Shown here: in pieces, positions 15,430 through 24,697 of the stretch
Position numbering within the stretch: the first letter of the stretch is position 1
Layout: each line of letters opens with the position of its first letter
Source: Pedobacter panaciterrae
Lineage (GTDB): Bacteria > Bacteroidota > Bacteroidia > Sphingobacteriales > Sphingobacteriaceae
DNA length: 64,000 nucleotides
Assembly (NCBI RefSeq): GCF_013204795.1
Contig: NZ_JABMKW010000016.1
Coordinates: 1-64,000 of the forward strand
Reading direction: 5' to 3'
Notes under the pieces: model-generated
Seen by the model: only the letters and a program-made list of their open reading frames with translations
The model's database searches: none
What the model was told of the DNA's origin: nothing
Translations under genes and position numbers: made by a program

Positions 15430-17049
15430 ATGAAACAGCGGATAGACCTACAGCTCCTTGCAGCAATTGGCGGCGGCATTCTTTTCAACTTTCTTTTCTG
15501 GATGGAGAAACAAGCCCTTAACCTACTTATTTACACACTTTTTTTAATCATCATAACTTTACTGGATCGGGAAAAGTCTAAAACTAAAAAGTACTACATT
15601 TTTGCTGGCAGTCATCTTCTGGCTGCAATAATGGTAGTTGTCAATCAATCAGATCTTAATATCATCACCTGGTATATCACTTTTGCGGTTATGATAGGCT
15701 TAATTCATTTCCCTTTATTACGGAATATTTTTACCGTATTGCTTGCCGCATTTTTACAGATTATTACGACCCCGATAAATCTTTTAAAAAAAATAATGGC
15801 CATTCACTTTGGGGACCTTTCTTTTAAGCCTGTCTTAAAAATCGTGAAGTACACTATTATCCCCTTTTTCGCCATCATGCTGTTTAGCATACTTTATAGT
15901 GAGGCTAATACTGTTTTTGCCAATTACCTTAATCGGATTACTTCTGGTATAACCACATTTATAAACAACATGGTTGTTTTCCTATTTCCAGAATTAAGCT
16001 TTGAACGCTTCATACACATTGTTCTGGGAATTGTGTTGAGCGCAGGAGCTTTTATCAGTTTAAAAAGGCTTGAACTTGAAAAAATTGAAGCTGGTTTTGG
16101 TGAGCAGTTAGTACGAGAACACAGGAATAAAACAAGCAACTCAATTGCCTATATGTTGATCGAAGTTTTTGCCGAAGGTTTGTTGAAACGGATGATGGCT
16201 TTAAAAACTGAGAATATCATTGGTATTATTTCATTTACAGCCTTAAACCTTCTATTGCTTTCATTAAACACCATCGACATAACTACATTATGGCTGGGTA
16301 AAAATATTGAATCGAATGGGGCTAAATATTCAGATGCGCTTCATGATGGCACAAATGTATTAATAGTAAGTATTGTGATAGCTATGATGATTATTGTATA
16401 TTTTTTTAGAGGAAATCTAAATTTCTACAGTAAAAACAAAACGATCAGATTCCTGGCCTATTTATGGATATTTCAGAATATTTTTCTGGTATGTTCTGTC
16501 TTACTCAGAGATTACCAGTACGTAAGTGCTCTTGGATTAACCTACAAACGAATTGGTGTATTCGTTTTCTTATTGCTTTGCACAATAGGTCTGGTTACTG
16601 TTTACATCAAGGTCGCTCAGCAAAAAACCTTCTTTTATCTGTGTAAAATAAATGGTCGCATTTGGTATATCTTACTACTTGTTTTTGGATTTGTAAACTG
16701 GGATGTTTTGATTGTGAACTACAACATTAACAACAGAGCCTCCATTAACTTAGATCTTGATCATTTAACCGATTTGTCTGACAAGACCCTCCCCCTTTTA
16801 AATACGAATAAGATTATACTTAGAAAATATTTGAGCACCTCAAATTATGCTTATAAATGGAGCAACGACACAACTGACCTCAGTAACAAACGAATAACTC
16901 CAACGAATTCAGAACAGATCCTGGCCTTTGAAAAGGATTTAGCTCAACGAAACAACACATTCAAAACAAAATACAACGAGACATCCTGGTTGTCATGGAA
17001 CTACCGTGATTGGCAAACAATGCAATTTTTACTTAAAAACCATTTATAA
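15430..17049 (+). CDS. DUF4173-type polytopic membrane protein
   Basis: 539 aa with about eleven hydrophobic segments through residue ~440, then a soluble C-terminal domain (about 100 aa, with ALNTN/LSTSNY and a WLSWNYRDWQ end). The segment GLTYKRIGVFVFLLLCTIGLVTVYIKV is typical of the DUF4173/DUF4153 family. Function unknown; the family is often found next to small wHTH regulators. It shares the + strand and likely the operator-controlled promoter with the 100-aa protein. Confidence 0.85.
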   Translation: MKQRIDLQLLAAIGGGILFNFLFWMEKQALNLLIYTLFLIIITLLDREKSKTKKYYIFAGSHLLAAIMVVVNQSDLNIITWYITFAVMIGLIHFPLLRNIFTVLLAAFLQIITTPINLLKKIMAIHFGDLSFKPVLKIVKYTIIPFFAIMLFSILYSEANTVFANYLNRITSGITTFINNMVVFLFPELSFERFIHIVLGIVLSAGAFISLKRLELEKIEAGFGEQLVREHRNKTSNSIAYMLIEVFAEGLLKRMMALKTENIIGIISFTALNLLLLSLNTIDITTLWLGKNIESNGAKYSDALHDGTNVLIVSIVIAMMIIVYFFRGNLNFYSKNKTIRFLAYLWIFQNIFLVCSVLLRDYQYVSALGLTYKRIGVFVFLLLCTIGLVTVYIKVAQQKTFFYLCKINGRIWYILLLVFGFVNWDVLIVNYNINNRASINLDLDHLTDLSDKTLPLLNTNKIILRKYLSTSNYAYKWSNDTTDLSNKRITPTNSEQILAFEKDLAQRNNTFKTKYNETSWLSWNYRDWQTMQFLLKNHL

Positions 17050-17065
17050 TCTTAAAACCTGGTGT

Positions 17066-17821
17066 ATGCACAACTCATCGTATTGGATAAACTATTTTAA
17101 CCAAAACCTAAAGAACAAAAGAATTGACTGGAGTATCAGTCCGAATTTAAGCCAACTGGAAAAAAACAACATTTTAAGCTCTTTACAGGCCTGGCAACTG
17201 GGAGAAACATCTGAGGGAACGAATCTGGTAAATGCTGCAACCAAACATGCAAAAAAGCTAAATGATCCTTATTATACAGATGCCATTAAGCTATTTATTA
17301 AAGAAGAGCAAAAGCATGGTAATAATTTGGGTCGTTATATTGATCTAATTGGCGAGCAAAGAATAAAAAAGGATTGGGGTGATAGCTTATTTAGAAAAAT
17401 AAGGGGACTAAATACAGACATGGAGTTTTGGACCATAGCAGTAATTACCGTAGAAAGCGCGGCCCAGATATTTTACCAATGTTTAAAGGATGCAACGAAC
17501 TGCAAATTACTTAAACAAATAAGTACAGATATTTTAATCGACGAAGCGGCTCATATCACTTTTCAAATCGAGAGGCTAAGTTTGATATATAGACAAAAGA
17601 GCTTTTTTATGAGAACTATTACGTACTATTTTTACACAGTTTTCTATTTTTCAACAGCGATGGTAGTCTGGCTGGCGCATAGAAGATTATTTAATGCCGG
17701 CGGGGTTCACTTTGGCACTTATTGGATCAAGATGAAACTCAAATTTAAAAAGACCATTAAAAAATTAAAACCCGAAATAGAAAATATAAACGCTGAAAAT
17801 ACCTTTAGCCATTTGTTATAA
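17066..17821 (+). CDS. Ferritin-like diiron-motif protein
   Basis: 251 aa from ATG 17066. Two ExxH motifs typical of ferritin-like four-helix bundles are visible: FIKEEQKH (about 77-84) and IDEAAHITFQ (about 158-167), with a bridging Glu in VESAAQIFY between them. A hydrophobic stretch (YYFYTVFYFSTAMVVWLAH) follows and may anchor it to the membrane or close the bundle. The tail is very lysine-rich. It begins 16 bp after the DUF4173-type gene and probably closes that transcript. The longer ORF reading (from 17006) would overlap the upstream gene, so I kept the internal ATG. Confidence 0.75.
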   Translation: MHNSSYWINYFNQNLKNKRIDWSISPNLSQLEKNNILSSLQAWQLGETSEGTNLVNAATKHAKKLNDPYYTDAIKLFIKEEQKHGNNLGRYIDLIGEQRIKKDWGDSLFRKIRGLNTDMEFWTIAVITVESAAQIFYQCLKDATNCKLLKQISTDILIDEAAHITFQIERLSLIYRQKSFFMRTITYYFYTVFYFSTAMVVWLAHRRLFNAGGVHFGTYWIKMKLKFKKTIKKLKPEIENINAENTFSHLL

Positions 17822-17843
17822 AGCTTTTGAAATTGTAGATTTG
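17812..17843 (+). promoter_or_regulatory. sucC promoter TTTG-N20-TAGATTTG
   Basis: TTTG at 17812-17815 overlaps the end of the ferritin-like gene; TAGATTTG is at 17836-17843, with 20 nt between. It ends 19 nt before the sucC ATG. Confidence 0.6.
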
Positions 17844-17862
17844 AACAAATTTTTTCAGCATA

Positions 17863-19053
17863 ATGAATATCCACGAATATCAAGGTAAAGAAATACTTAA
17901 AAGTTTTGGAGTAGCCGTACAAGAAGGTGTAGTAGCCGACACGGTAGAGCAGGCTGTAGAAGCTGCTAAAAAAATGAAAACTGACTACAATTCTGACTGG
18001 GTTGTAATTAAAGCTCAGATCCACGCTGGTGGTAGAGGTAAAGGCGGTGGTGTAAAGCTTGCCAAAAACCTTGATGAGGTTAAGGAAAGAGCTTCTGCTA
18101 TCTTAGGTATGCAGTTAGTAACTCCACAAACTGGTCCGGAAGGAAAGAAAGTTAACAAAATTTTAGTTGCTCAGGATGTTTACTACCCAGGTGCATCTGA
18201 AACCAAAGAATTCTATATCAGCGTATTGTTAAACCGCGCTAACGGAAGAAACATAATTATGTATTCTACTGAAGGTGGAATGGATATCGAGGAAGTTGCT
18301 GAGCATACACCTCATTTGATCTTCAAAGAAGAAATTGATCCTAAAGTTGGTCTTCAAGGATTTCAAGCTCGCAAAATAGCTTTTAACCTTGGTCTAAGCG
18401 GTCAGGCTTTTAAAGAAATGGTAAAATTTGTTACCGCACTTTACAAAGCTTACGATAGCACTGATTCTTCAATGTTTGAAATCAACCCTGTTCTAAAAAC
18501 ATCTGATGATAAAATTATCGCAGTTGACGCGAAAGTAGATTTAGACGAGAATGCCTTATTCCGTCATCCGGATTACGCGGCAATGCGTGATAAACTGGAA
18601 GAAGATCCTACTGATGTTGAAGCAAGCGAATCAAACCTTAACTATGTTAAACTTGACGGGAACGTTGGCTGTATGGTTAATGGAGCAGGCTTAGCAATGG
18701 CTACTATGGATATCATCAAAATTGCAGGTGGAGAACCGGCTAACTTTTTAGATGTTGGTGGTACTGCAAATGCACAAACGGTTAAAGCTGGTTTTAACAT
18801 CATCCTTAAAGATCCGAATGTAAAAGCAATTTTAATTAACATATTTGGTGGTATTGTTCGTTGTGATCGTGTTGCCCAAGGTGTTATTGATGCATATAAA
18901 GAAATTGGAGATGTTCCGGTTCCTATTATTTGCCGTTTACAAGGAACAAATGCTGTTGAAGCTAAGCAATTAATAGATGACTCAGGATTAAAAGTTTTCT
19001 CGGCGATAGCATTAAAAGATGCAGCTGATTTAGTTACGAAAGTATTAGCTTAA
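17863..19053 (+). CDS. sucC: Succinate-CoA ligase (ADP-forming), beta subunit
   Basis: 396 aa, normal length. TCA-cycle enzyme converting succinyl-CoA to succinate with substrate-level phosphorylation. Visible: N-terminal MNIHEYQGKEILKSFGV, the ATP-grasp glycine-rich KAQIHAGGRGKGGGVKLA, EINPV, and the C-terminal CoA-ligase motifs GAGLAMATMDIIK and FLDVGGTA, NIFGGIVRCDRVA. The alpha-subunit gene sucD is not next to it, so the two subunits are made from separate loci here. It is followed by a strong terminator. Confidence 0.96.
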   Translation: MNIHEYQGKEILKSFGVAVQEGVVADTVEQAVEAAKKMKTDYNSDWVVIKAQIHAGGRGKGGGVKLAKNLDEVKERASAILGMQLVTPQTGPEGKKVNKILVAQDVYYPGASETKEFYISVLLNRANGRNIIMYSTEGGMDIEEVAEHTPHLIFKEEIDPKVGLQGFQARKIAFNLGLSGQAFKEMVKFVTALYKAYDSTDSSMFEINPVLKTSDDKIIAVDAKVDLDENALFRHPDYAAMRDKLEEDPTDVEASESNLNYVKLDGNVGCMVNGAGLAMATMDIIKIAGGEPANFLDVGGTANAQTVKAGFNIILKDPNVKAILINIFGGIVRCDRVAQGVIDAYKEIGDVPVPIICRLQGTNAVEAKQLIDDSGLKVFSAIALKDAADLVTKVLA

Positions 19054-19086
19054 TCTATAGCTATTCAAATAAATCTTTATTAAAGG

Positions 19087-19119
19087 AAAAAGCCAATTGT
19101 TAACTCAATTGGCTTTTTT
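19087..19119 (+). terminator. Terminator of sucC
   Basis: 13-bp stem AAAAAGCCAATTG / CAATTGGCTTTTT with a 6-nt loop and T-run. Confidence 0.9.
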
Positions 19120-19195
19120 CATTTACAAAAAAATAAACAGGCTTGATTTCTGTTTAAAACACAAAAAAAATGAGAATTCTACTTTTAAAATAAGA

Positions 19196-19227
19196 AGAGG
19201 CATACAATCATCCAATTGTATGCCTCT
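19196..19227. repeat. Perfect hairpin AGAGGCATACAAT / ATTGTATGCCTCT
   Basis: 13-bp perfect stem with loop CATCCA. No T-run on the plus strand; on the minus strand it is followed by a T/A-rich stretch. It could be an RNA structure, a weak minus-strand terminator or a binding site. Confidence 0.6.
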
Positions 19228-19284
19228 CTAACCAAATATAAATTAAACGAGCATTACAAATATAGGGTTTTAAATTTAAAAACA

Positions 19285-19559
19285 ATAAAAAATTGATTTT
19301 ATTTAAATAAAAATCTAAAAATACACCATAAAAACAAAACAAAACCCAACAAAACACAAAAACAACTAAAAAAACACAATAGAAAAGCAATAAAAACACA
19401 AAATAACCAATAAAACATAATTACAAATACCAACAAACAACACTAAAGCAATAAAAAAACAACAAAACACCATCCAAAAAACAGAATAATACCAAGAAAA
19501 ATACATTAAATACCAAAATCACTCAAAATAAACCTAAAAATACAATCAAAATAAACCTA
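19285..19559. repeat. A/C-rich, G-depleted low-complexity tract
   Basis: In 19321-19560 I count about 6 G and 28 T in 240 nt, so roughly 86% of bases are A or C on this strand. Runs such as AAAACAAAACAAAACCCAAC alternate irregularly without an exact repeat unit. No start codons occur in it on the plus strand. Confidence 0.8.
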
Positions 19560-19614
19560 GGTAATTTAAAATAGGCTACTAAAATATTCCCTCCCATTTA
19601 TTAAAGGAAATCCT

Positions 19615-19622
19615 TATTTTTG
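19615..19622 (+). promoter_or_regulatory. -7 box TATTTTTG of asnS
   Basis: Matches TAnnTTTG and ends 20 nt before the ATG. It is preceded by the A/C tract, with no clear -33 element. Confidence 0.5.
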
Positions 19623-19642
19623 ACGCTCTCCACAAAAAAATC

Positions 19643-21091
19643 ATGATTAAAAGAGAAAAAGTAAAAAGTTTGTTAGATACAAACGAATTCGACAGAGAAG
19701 TTACGGTTATGGGATGGGTGCGAACATTTCGCAACAACCAGTTTATTGCAATAAATGATGGCTCCTGCATTGGGAACATCCAAGTCGTAGTGGATTTTAA
19801 TAATACTCCGGAAGAACTTTTAAAGCGTATTACTACAGGAGCTGCAATTTCTGTAAAAGGAAAAATTGTAGAATCATTAGGAAAAGGTCAGAGAGTAGAT
19901 ATTAAAGCTGAAACTATAGAAATATTAGGCGATAGTGATCCTGAAAAATTCCCTCTTCAACCCAAAAAACATAGCCTGGAGTTTCTGCGGGAAATTGCCC
20001 ACCTGCGTTTCCGCACCAATACTTTCAATGCAGTCTTTAAATTACGTCATGCATTAGCCTTTGCTATACATCAATTTTATAACGAAAGAGGTTTTGTTTA
20101 TATGCACACACCTGTTATTACTGCATCAGACGCAGAAGGTGCCGGTGAAATGTTTAAAGTTACCACTCTTGATTTCGACAACACACCTCGTACAGATGAT
20201 GGGAAAGTAGATTACTCACAGGATTTCTTTGCGCGCGCAACCAACCTGACCGTATCTGGTCAGCTGGAAGGTGAGCTTGCTGCAATGGCCTTTGGACAGA
20301 TATATACATTCGGACCTACTTTTAGAGCAGAAAACTCAAACACAACACGTCACCTTGCTGAATTTTGGATGGTTGAGCCTGAAATTGCCTTCGCTGATCT
20401 TGAAGACAATATGCAGCTTGCAGAAGACATGTTGAAATATGTGATTAGCTATGCGCTAGAACACTGCAAGGAAGAGATTGACTTTTTAAACAACCGTTTA
20501 CTAGAAGAAGAAAAAACAAAACCTCAGAATGAGCGCAGTGAGCTATCTTTAATAGAAAAGCTAAACTTCTGCCTAAACAATGATTTTGAACGCCTAACAT
20601 ACACAGAAGCTATTGCGATCTTAAAATCTTCCAAACCTAATCAGAAAAAGCAGTTTAAATATCTTATTGATGAATGGGGAGCAGATTTACAATCAGAACA
20701 TGAGCGCTTCCTTGTTGAAAAGCACTTTAAAAAGCCAGTTATCTTAACTGATTATCCGGCCGATATTAAGTCCTTCTATATGCGTCAAAACGAACCTGAT
20801 GCTCAAGGCAGAAAAACAGTAGCTGCAATGGACATCCTTTTCCCAGGCATTGGCGAAATCATCGGAGGATCTCAAAGAGAGGAGCGCCTTGATAAGCTAA
20901 CCCGAAGAATGGAAGAGCTTGATATTCCACAAGACGAAATGTGGTGGTATCTGGACACCAGACGCTTTGGATCGGCACCACACTCTGGTTTTGGACTAGG
21001 ATTTGAACGACTGATATTATTTGTAAGTGGAATGACAAACATCAGAGATGTAATCGCTTTCCCTCGTTTCCCTAAAAATGCAGAGTTTTAA
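19643..21091 (+). CDS. asnS: Asparagine-tRNA ligase
   Basis: 482-aa class IIb aminoacyl-tRNA synthetase charging tRNA-Asn. An N-terminal OB-fold anticodon-binding domain (about 15-110, [21 protein letters not shown]) precedes the catalytic core with motif 2 ([21 protein letters not shown]) and motif 3 ([14 protein letters not shown]). It ends in [13 protein letters not shown], the expected C terminus. Monocistronic between the A/C-rich spacer and a long bidirectional terminator. Confidence 0.96.
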   Translation: MIKREKVKSLLDTNEFDREVTVMGWVRTFRNNQFIAINDGSCIGNIQVVVDFNNTPEELLKRITTGAAISVKGKIVESLGKGQRVDIKAETIEILGDSDPEKFPLQPKKHSLEFLREIAHLRFRTNTFNAVFKLRHALAFAIHQFYNERGFVYMHTPVITASDAEGAGEMFKVTTLDFDNTPRTDDGKVDYSQDFFARATNLTVSGQLEGELAAMAFGQIYTFGPTFRAENSNTTRHLAEFWMVEPEIAFADLEDNMQLAEDMLKYVISYALEHCKEEIDFLNNRLLEEEKTKPQNERSELSLIEKLNFCLNNDFERLTYTEAIAILKSSKPNQKKQFKYLIDEWGADLQSEHERFLVEKHFKKPVILTDYPADIKSFYMRQNEPDAQGRKTVAAMDILFPGIGEIIGGSQREERLDKLTRRMEELDIPQDEMWWYLDTRRFGSAPHSGFGLGFERLILFVSGMTNIRDVIAFPRFPKNAEF

Positions 21092-21105
21092 TAGACTCAT
21101 AAAAA

Positions 21106-21149
21106 TATAAAAGGGGTGTATCAATCATGATTGATACACCCCTTTTATA
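21106..21149. terminator. Bidirectional terminator between asnS and the FMN protein
   Basis: About 21-bp perfect stem (arms 21106-21126 and 21129-21149) around a minimal AT turn, ending in AAAA/TTTT on both sides. It lies between convergent genes and can stop both. Confidence 0.9.
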
Positions 21150-21153
21150 TTTA

Positions 21154-22818
21154 TTACCTATTCTGATTTTGATTCAAATCATCTGCAAATGAGTTTGCAT
21201 GTGTATAATCAACCAGTGAAACTTTATAATCAGAAGGCACAAAACTTGTTGATACACTCAGTGCCATTCCCAACTCAAACCTTAAAGGGTAAGGTGACTG
21301 CAATAAACTTCCTTCAGGGATGTATGGGAAACTTTCCATATATGATTGCATTACATTGGGCGCAATCCTCCTGTTGATATATGCCCTGGTCAATTGATAA
21401 GGATGATGTAAACCCGCAGCACCTAATAACTCTACAGCACTACCAACAGTTAGCTTATGGAAATTATAAACCCTAACTGTTTTATCTCCCACTACAAGAC
21501 CTTTCATTAAACTTGGGTCCTGTGTTGCCACCCCTGTTGGGCAAGTATTACTGTTGCACTCTAAGGCCTGTATACAGCCCAACGCAAACATCATTCCTCT
21601 CGCCGAATTACATAGATCAGCACCAAGCGCGATATTCTTTACCAAATCAAATCCAGATGCTACTTTACCCGATGCAATAATTTTAATGTGCTTTTTAAGG
21701 TTAAAACCTACCAAAACATCGTAAACAAAAGCCACACCTTCTCTTAATGGCATGCCAACCGCATTAGAAAATTCCTGTGGAGAAGCTCCTGTACCACCTT
21801 CGCCCCCATCAACAGTAATGAAATCTACATAAATACCTGTTTCAACCATTGCTTTACAAATGGCAAAAAATTCACTTCTTCTTCCAATACAGAGTTTAAT
21901 ACCAATTGGCTTACCACCAGAAAGCTCTCTCAGTTTCTTTACAAAACCCATTAATTCTAACGGCGTTTTAAAGGCAGCGTGAGCTGGAGGCGAGATCACA
22001 TCAAACCCCTCTTTTACCAACCTTATCCTTGCAATTTCAGGAGTAACCTTTTTAGCCGGCAATATACCTCCATGTCCTGGTTTAGCGCCCTGAGAAAGCT
22101 TAATCTCAATCATTTTTACCTGATCTGTACTTGCCCTCTCGGCAAAGGCCTCATAGTTAAATGTACCATCGTGATGACGACAGCCAAAATACCCAGTACC
22201 AATTTGCCAGATTAAATCCCCTCCGGGATTAGCATGGTAATCGCTTATACCACCTTCACCTGTATTATGCGCAAAATTACCCATCTTGGCTCCACCATTT
22301 AAAGCCAGAATAGCATTCTGACTTAATGAACCGAAGCTCATAGCAGAGATATTATAAATACTTGCAGAATACGGCTTTAAACACTCCGGACCCCCTACTA
22401 ACACACGCGGATCTTCATTAAGTTCAGTATGGCTGATTGCTGAAATACTGTGGCTTAGCCATTCATAACCATTTTCATATACATCCAATTGTGTCCCGAA
22501 TGGAATAGTATCATTTTCTCTTTTTGCGCGCTGATAAATCAATGAACGACTAAGTCTGCTAAATGGCTTACCATTGGTATCACTTTCTACAAAGTATTGA
22601 TACACCTTTGGCCTTAAATCTTCCATAAAGTACCTTAATCTGCCCACTACTGGGTAGTTCCTTACTATACTGTGTTTTGGTTGATACAGGTCATAAATAC
22701 CCAACAAAACAACTGGTCCTGTAAAAATGAATAACCACCATAAAGGCGGATAAGTAAGACCCAACATTACAGTGAGTGCCACCAAAAACGCCGCAATTGC
22801 GATAAATGCTTTTCTCAT
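21154..22818 (-). CDS. FMN-binding glutamate synthase-family protein, membrane-anchored
   Basis: 554 aa. Two N-terminal membrane segments (AFIAIAAFLVALTVMLGLTY and WWLFIFTGPVVLLGIYDLY) precede a GltB-type TIM barrel: SMSFGSLSQNAILALNGGA, GEGGISDYH, QGAKPGHGGILPAKKV, TVDGGEGGTGASP (FMN phosphate) and CNSNTCPTGVATQ (the Fe-S type Cys motif). It lacks the amidotransferase domain, so it is a GltS-like paralogue of uncertain substrate. The start at 22818 gives a compact N-terminal anchor; 22854 is an alternative. Confidence 0.88.
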   Translation of the reverse strand: MRKAFIAIAAFLVALTVMLGLTYPPLWWLFIFTGPVVLLGIYDLYQPKHSIVRNYPVVGRLRYFMEDLRPKVYQYFVESDTNGKPFSRLSRSLIYQRAKRENDTIPFGTQLDVYENGYEWLSHSISAISHTELNEDPRVLVGGPECLKPYSASIYNISAMSFGSLSQNAILALNGGAKMGNFAHNTGEGGISDYHANPGGDLIWQIGTGYFGCRHHDGTFNYEAFAERASTDQVKMIEIKLSQGAKPGHGGILPAKKVTPEIARIRLVKEGFDVISPPAHAAFKTPLELMGFVKKLRELSGGKPIGIKLCIGRRSEFFAICKAMVETGIYVDFITVDGGEGGTGASPQEFSNAVGMPLREGVAFVYDVLVGFNLKKHIKIIASGKVASGFDLVKNIALGADLCNSARGMMFALGCIQALECNSNTCPTGVATQDPSLMKGLVVGDKTVRVYNFHKLTVGSAVELLGAAGLHHPYQLTRAYINRRIAPNVMQSYMESFPYIPEGSLLQSPYPLRFELGMALSVSTSFVPSDYKVSLVDYTHANSFADDLNQNQNR

Positions 22819-22894
22819 ATTCCTTAATTTAATAAAAACATGCCAATAGAACAATTATAATCTGATTTCGGATCAATATTTTGTAAATTTACAC

Positions 22895-23515
22895 ATGCTT
22901 ATTAAAATCTATCCTGAAAACCCAAATCCCAAGGCGATTGAGCAAGTTGTTGAAGTATTGAAAAAGGGAGGAATAATCATCTACCCAACCGATACCGTAT
23001 ATGGAATGGGTTGCGATATTACTAATCATAAAGCCATTGAAAAAATTTGCCGGTTAAGAGGTATTAAACCTGAAAAGGCCAATTTCTCTTTCATCTGCTC
23101 GGATTTAAGGCACATTTCAGACTATATAAAACCTATCGACACCACCACATTCAGGCTACTAAAAAAAGCTCTACCTGGCCCTTTTACATTTATACTGAAT
23201 GCAAACGGAAATGTACCAAAACTACTAAGTTCCAACAAGAAAACTGTTGGTATAAGGGTACCTGATAATGATATTGCAAGAGAAATTGTTTTGCAGCTTG
23301 GAAATCCAATTCTATCTACTTCTATATATGATGATGATGAAGTAATTGAATACTCTACAGATCCTGAACTGATCCACGAAAAATATGAAGACACTATAGA
23401 CATCGTAATTGATGGTGGATATGGAGACAATGAACCATCTACGGTTGTAGACTGTACATCAGGAGATTTTGAAATCATCCGTCAAGGAAAAGGAAACCTG
23501 GAAAACTACCTATAA
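22895..23515 (+). CDS. Sua5/YciO/YrdC-family L-threonylcarbamoyladenylate synthase-like protein
   Basis: 206 aa. The YrdC fold signature is seen: GGIIIYPTDTVYGMGCDITN (about 28-47), ICRLRGIKPEK, KKALPGPFTFIL, KKTVGIRVPDN and the end TVVDCTSGDFEIIRQGKG. TsaC/Sua5 enzymes make threonylcarbamoyl-AMP for the t6A modification of tRNAs; YciO-type homologues may differ. The length fits the short form without the Sua5 domain. The stop abuts the nhaA ATG (TAAATG), so the two form an operon. A TAAATTTA box ends 3 nt before the ATG. Confidence 0.85.
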   Translation: MLIKIYPENPNPKAIEQVVEVLKKGGIIIYPTDTVYGMGCDITNHKAIEKICRLRGIKPEKANFSFICSDLRHISDYIKPIDTTTFRLLKKALPGPFTFILNANGNVPKLLSSNKKTVGIRVPDNDIAREIVLQLGNPILSTSIYDDDEVIEYSTDPELIHEKYEDTIDIVIDGGYGDNEPSTVVDCTSGDFEIIRQGKGNLENYL

Positions 23516-24697
23516 ATGGCCAAAATAATAAACTTACAAGCATTTAAAGACTTTTTAAGATCAGGACAAATTGGAGGCATACTCCTTATGGTATGTGTTG
23601 CGATCTCTCTGTTTATTGCAAACTCTAGTTATAAGAATGGCTTTTCTGCACTACTATCAACAGATTTAGGCTTCACATTTGGCTCTGGCTCTTATGTATT
23701 TACTGTTTCTGCCTGGATAAATGATGCGCTAATGGCTGTATTTTTTCTTCTTGTGGGCTTAGAGATCAAGAGAGAGCTGGTAGAAGGCGAGCTTTCATCT
23801 ATTAAAAAGGCTTCCTTGCCTGTAGTTGCTGCTCTTGGAGGAATGTTGGTACCCGCATTTATTTATTTCATTTTAAATAAAGATACCGCTACGGCATCTG
23901 GATGGGGAATTCCAATGGCTACCGACATTGCCTTTGCCTTAGCTATCATATCCATGCTGGGTAAAAGTGTTCCGGCCTCATTAAAAATATTTCTTGCTGC
24001 CCTGGCCATTGTTGATGACCTTGGCGCCATCCTGGTTATTGCTATTTTTTATACAAATGAGGTACATTTTCATTACCTCCTGATGGCAGGAGGTGTACTT
24101 GCGCTATTGCTGGTATTTAACTTCTTTAAGATAAAACCGCTTTATTTTTATCTTATACCCGGAGTGTTCTTATGGTACTTCATTCACCACTCAGGCATAC
24201 ACGCAACAATTGCAGGGGTGTTGCTTGCCCTTACCATACCAACCAATTCAGATAACACAGAATCTCCTTTAGAAAAGCTTGAGCATTTATTAAATGGTCC
24301 TGTAAATTATTTTATCATGCCGATCTTTGCACTGGCCAATACCAACATCACCTTTCAAAAAGAAATGCTTGACGGTTTAGTATCGCCGCTGGGGCTTGGA
24401 ATTGTGGCTGGTCTTTTTGCCGGAAAAACAATAGGTGTTACACTGTTCTCCTGGCTTGCAGTAAAGCTAAAACTGGGAACACTTCCGTCGCAATCAGGCT
24501 GGAAACACATTATTGGCTTAGGTATGTTGGCTGGTATAGGATTTACCATGTCCATATTTATATCCTTACTTTCATTTAGTGATGAAATGCATGTAACCGA
24601 AGCAAAATTTGCGATTCTTTGTGCTTCGGTTATTGCAGGATTAGTTGGTTTTGTTTTCCTAAAATCTATTAAAGGAAAAGCGCCGGTTAAGGCTTAA
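23516..24697 (+). CDS. nhaA: Na+/H+ antiporter NhaA
   Basis: 393-aa inner-membrane antiporter with about twelve hydrophobic spans, exchanging sodium for protons in pH and salt homeostasis. Characteristic pieces: WINDALMAVFFLLVGLEIKRELVEGEL, GWGIPMATDIAFALAII (the ATDIAFA motif) and LAALAIVDDLGAILVIAIFY containing the paired Asp of the ion site. ATG follows the previous stop with no gap. The 3' end overlaps trpA by 11 bp in convergent orientation. Confidence 0.95.
   Translation: MAKIINLQAFKDFLRSGQIGGILLMVCVAISLFIANSSYKNGFSALLSTDLGFTFGSGSYVFTVSAWINDALMAVFFLLVGLEIKRELVEGELSSIKKASLPVVAALGGMLVPAFIYFILNKDTATASGWGIPMATDIAFALAIISMLGKSVPASLKIFLAALAIVDDLGAILVIAIFYTNEVHFHYLLMAGGVLALLLVFNFFKIKPLYFYLIPGVFLWYFIHHSGIHATIAGVLLALTIPTNSDNTESPLEKLEHLLNGPVNYFIMPIFALANTNITFQKEMLDGLVSPLGLGIVAGLFAGKTIGVTLFSWLAVKLKLGTLPSQSGWKHIIGLGMLAGIGFTMSIFISLLSFSDEMHVTEAKFAILCASVIAGLVGFVFLKSIKGKAPVKA

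Larger units (their letters stand above)
19054..19642. other. Long spacer between sucC and asnS
   Basis: 589 bp: the sucC terminator (19087-19119), a 13-bp hairpin (19196-19227), then about 275 bp composed almost only of A and C (19285-19559), and the asnS -7 box. No credible gene; the 63-aa minus-strand reading frame inside the A/C tract is an artefact of composition. Confidence 0.7.

Noticed and set aside
19170-19193. Possible leader peptide MRILLLK before a hairpin upstream of asnS
   Set aside because: Leu codons have no link to asnS, the hairpin lacks a T-run and no alternative pairing was found.
19208-19399. 63-aa minus-strand reading frame rich in Phe, Leu and Val in the A/C tract
   Set aside because: The amino-acid content is simply the translation of T/G-rich low-complexity sequence, with no start context or conserved motif.
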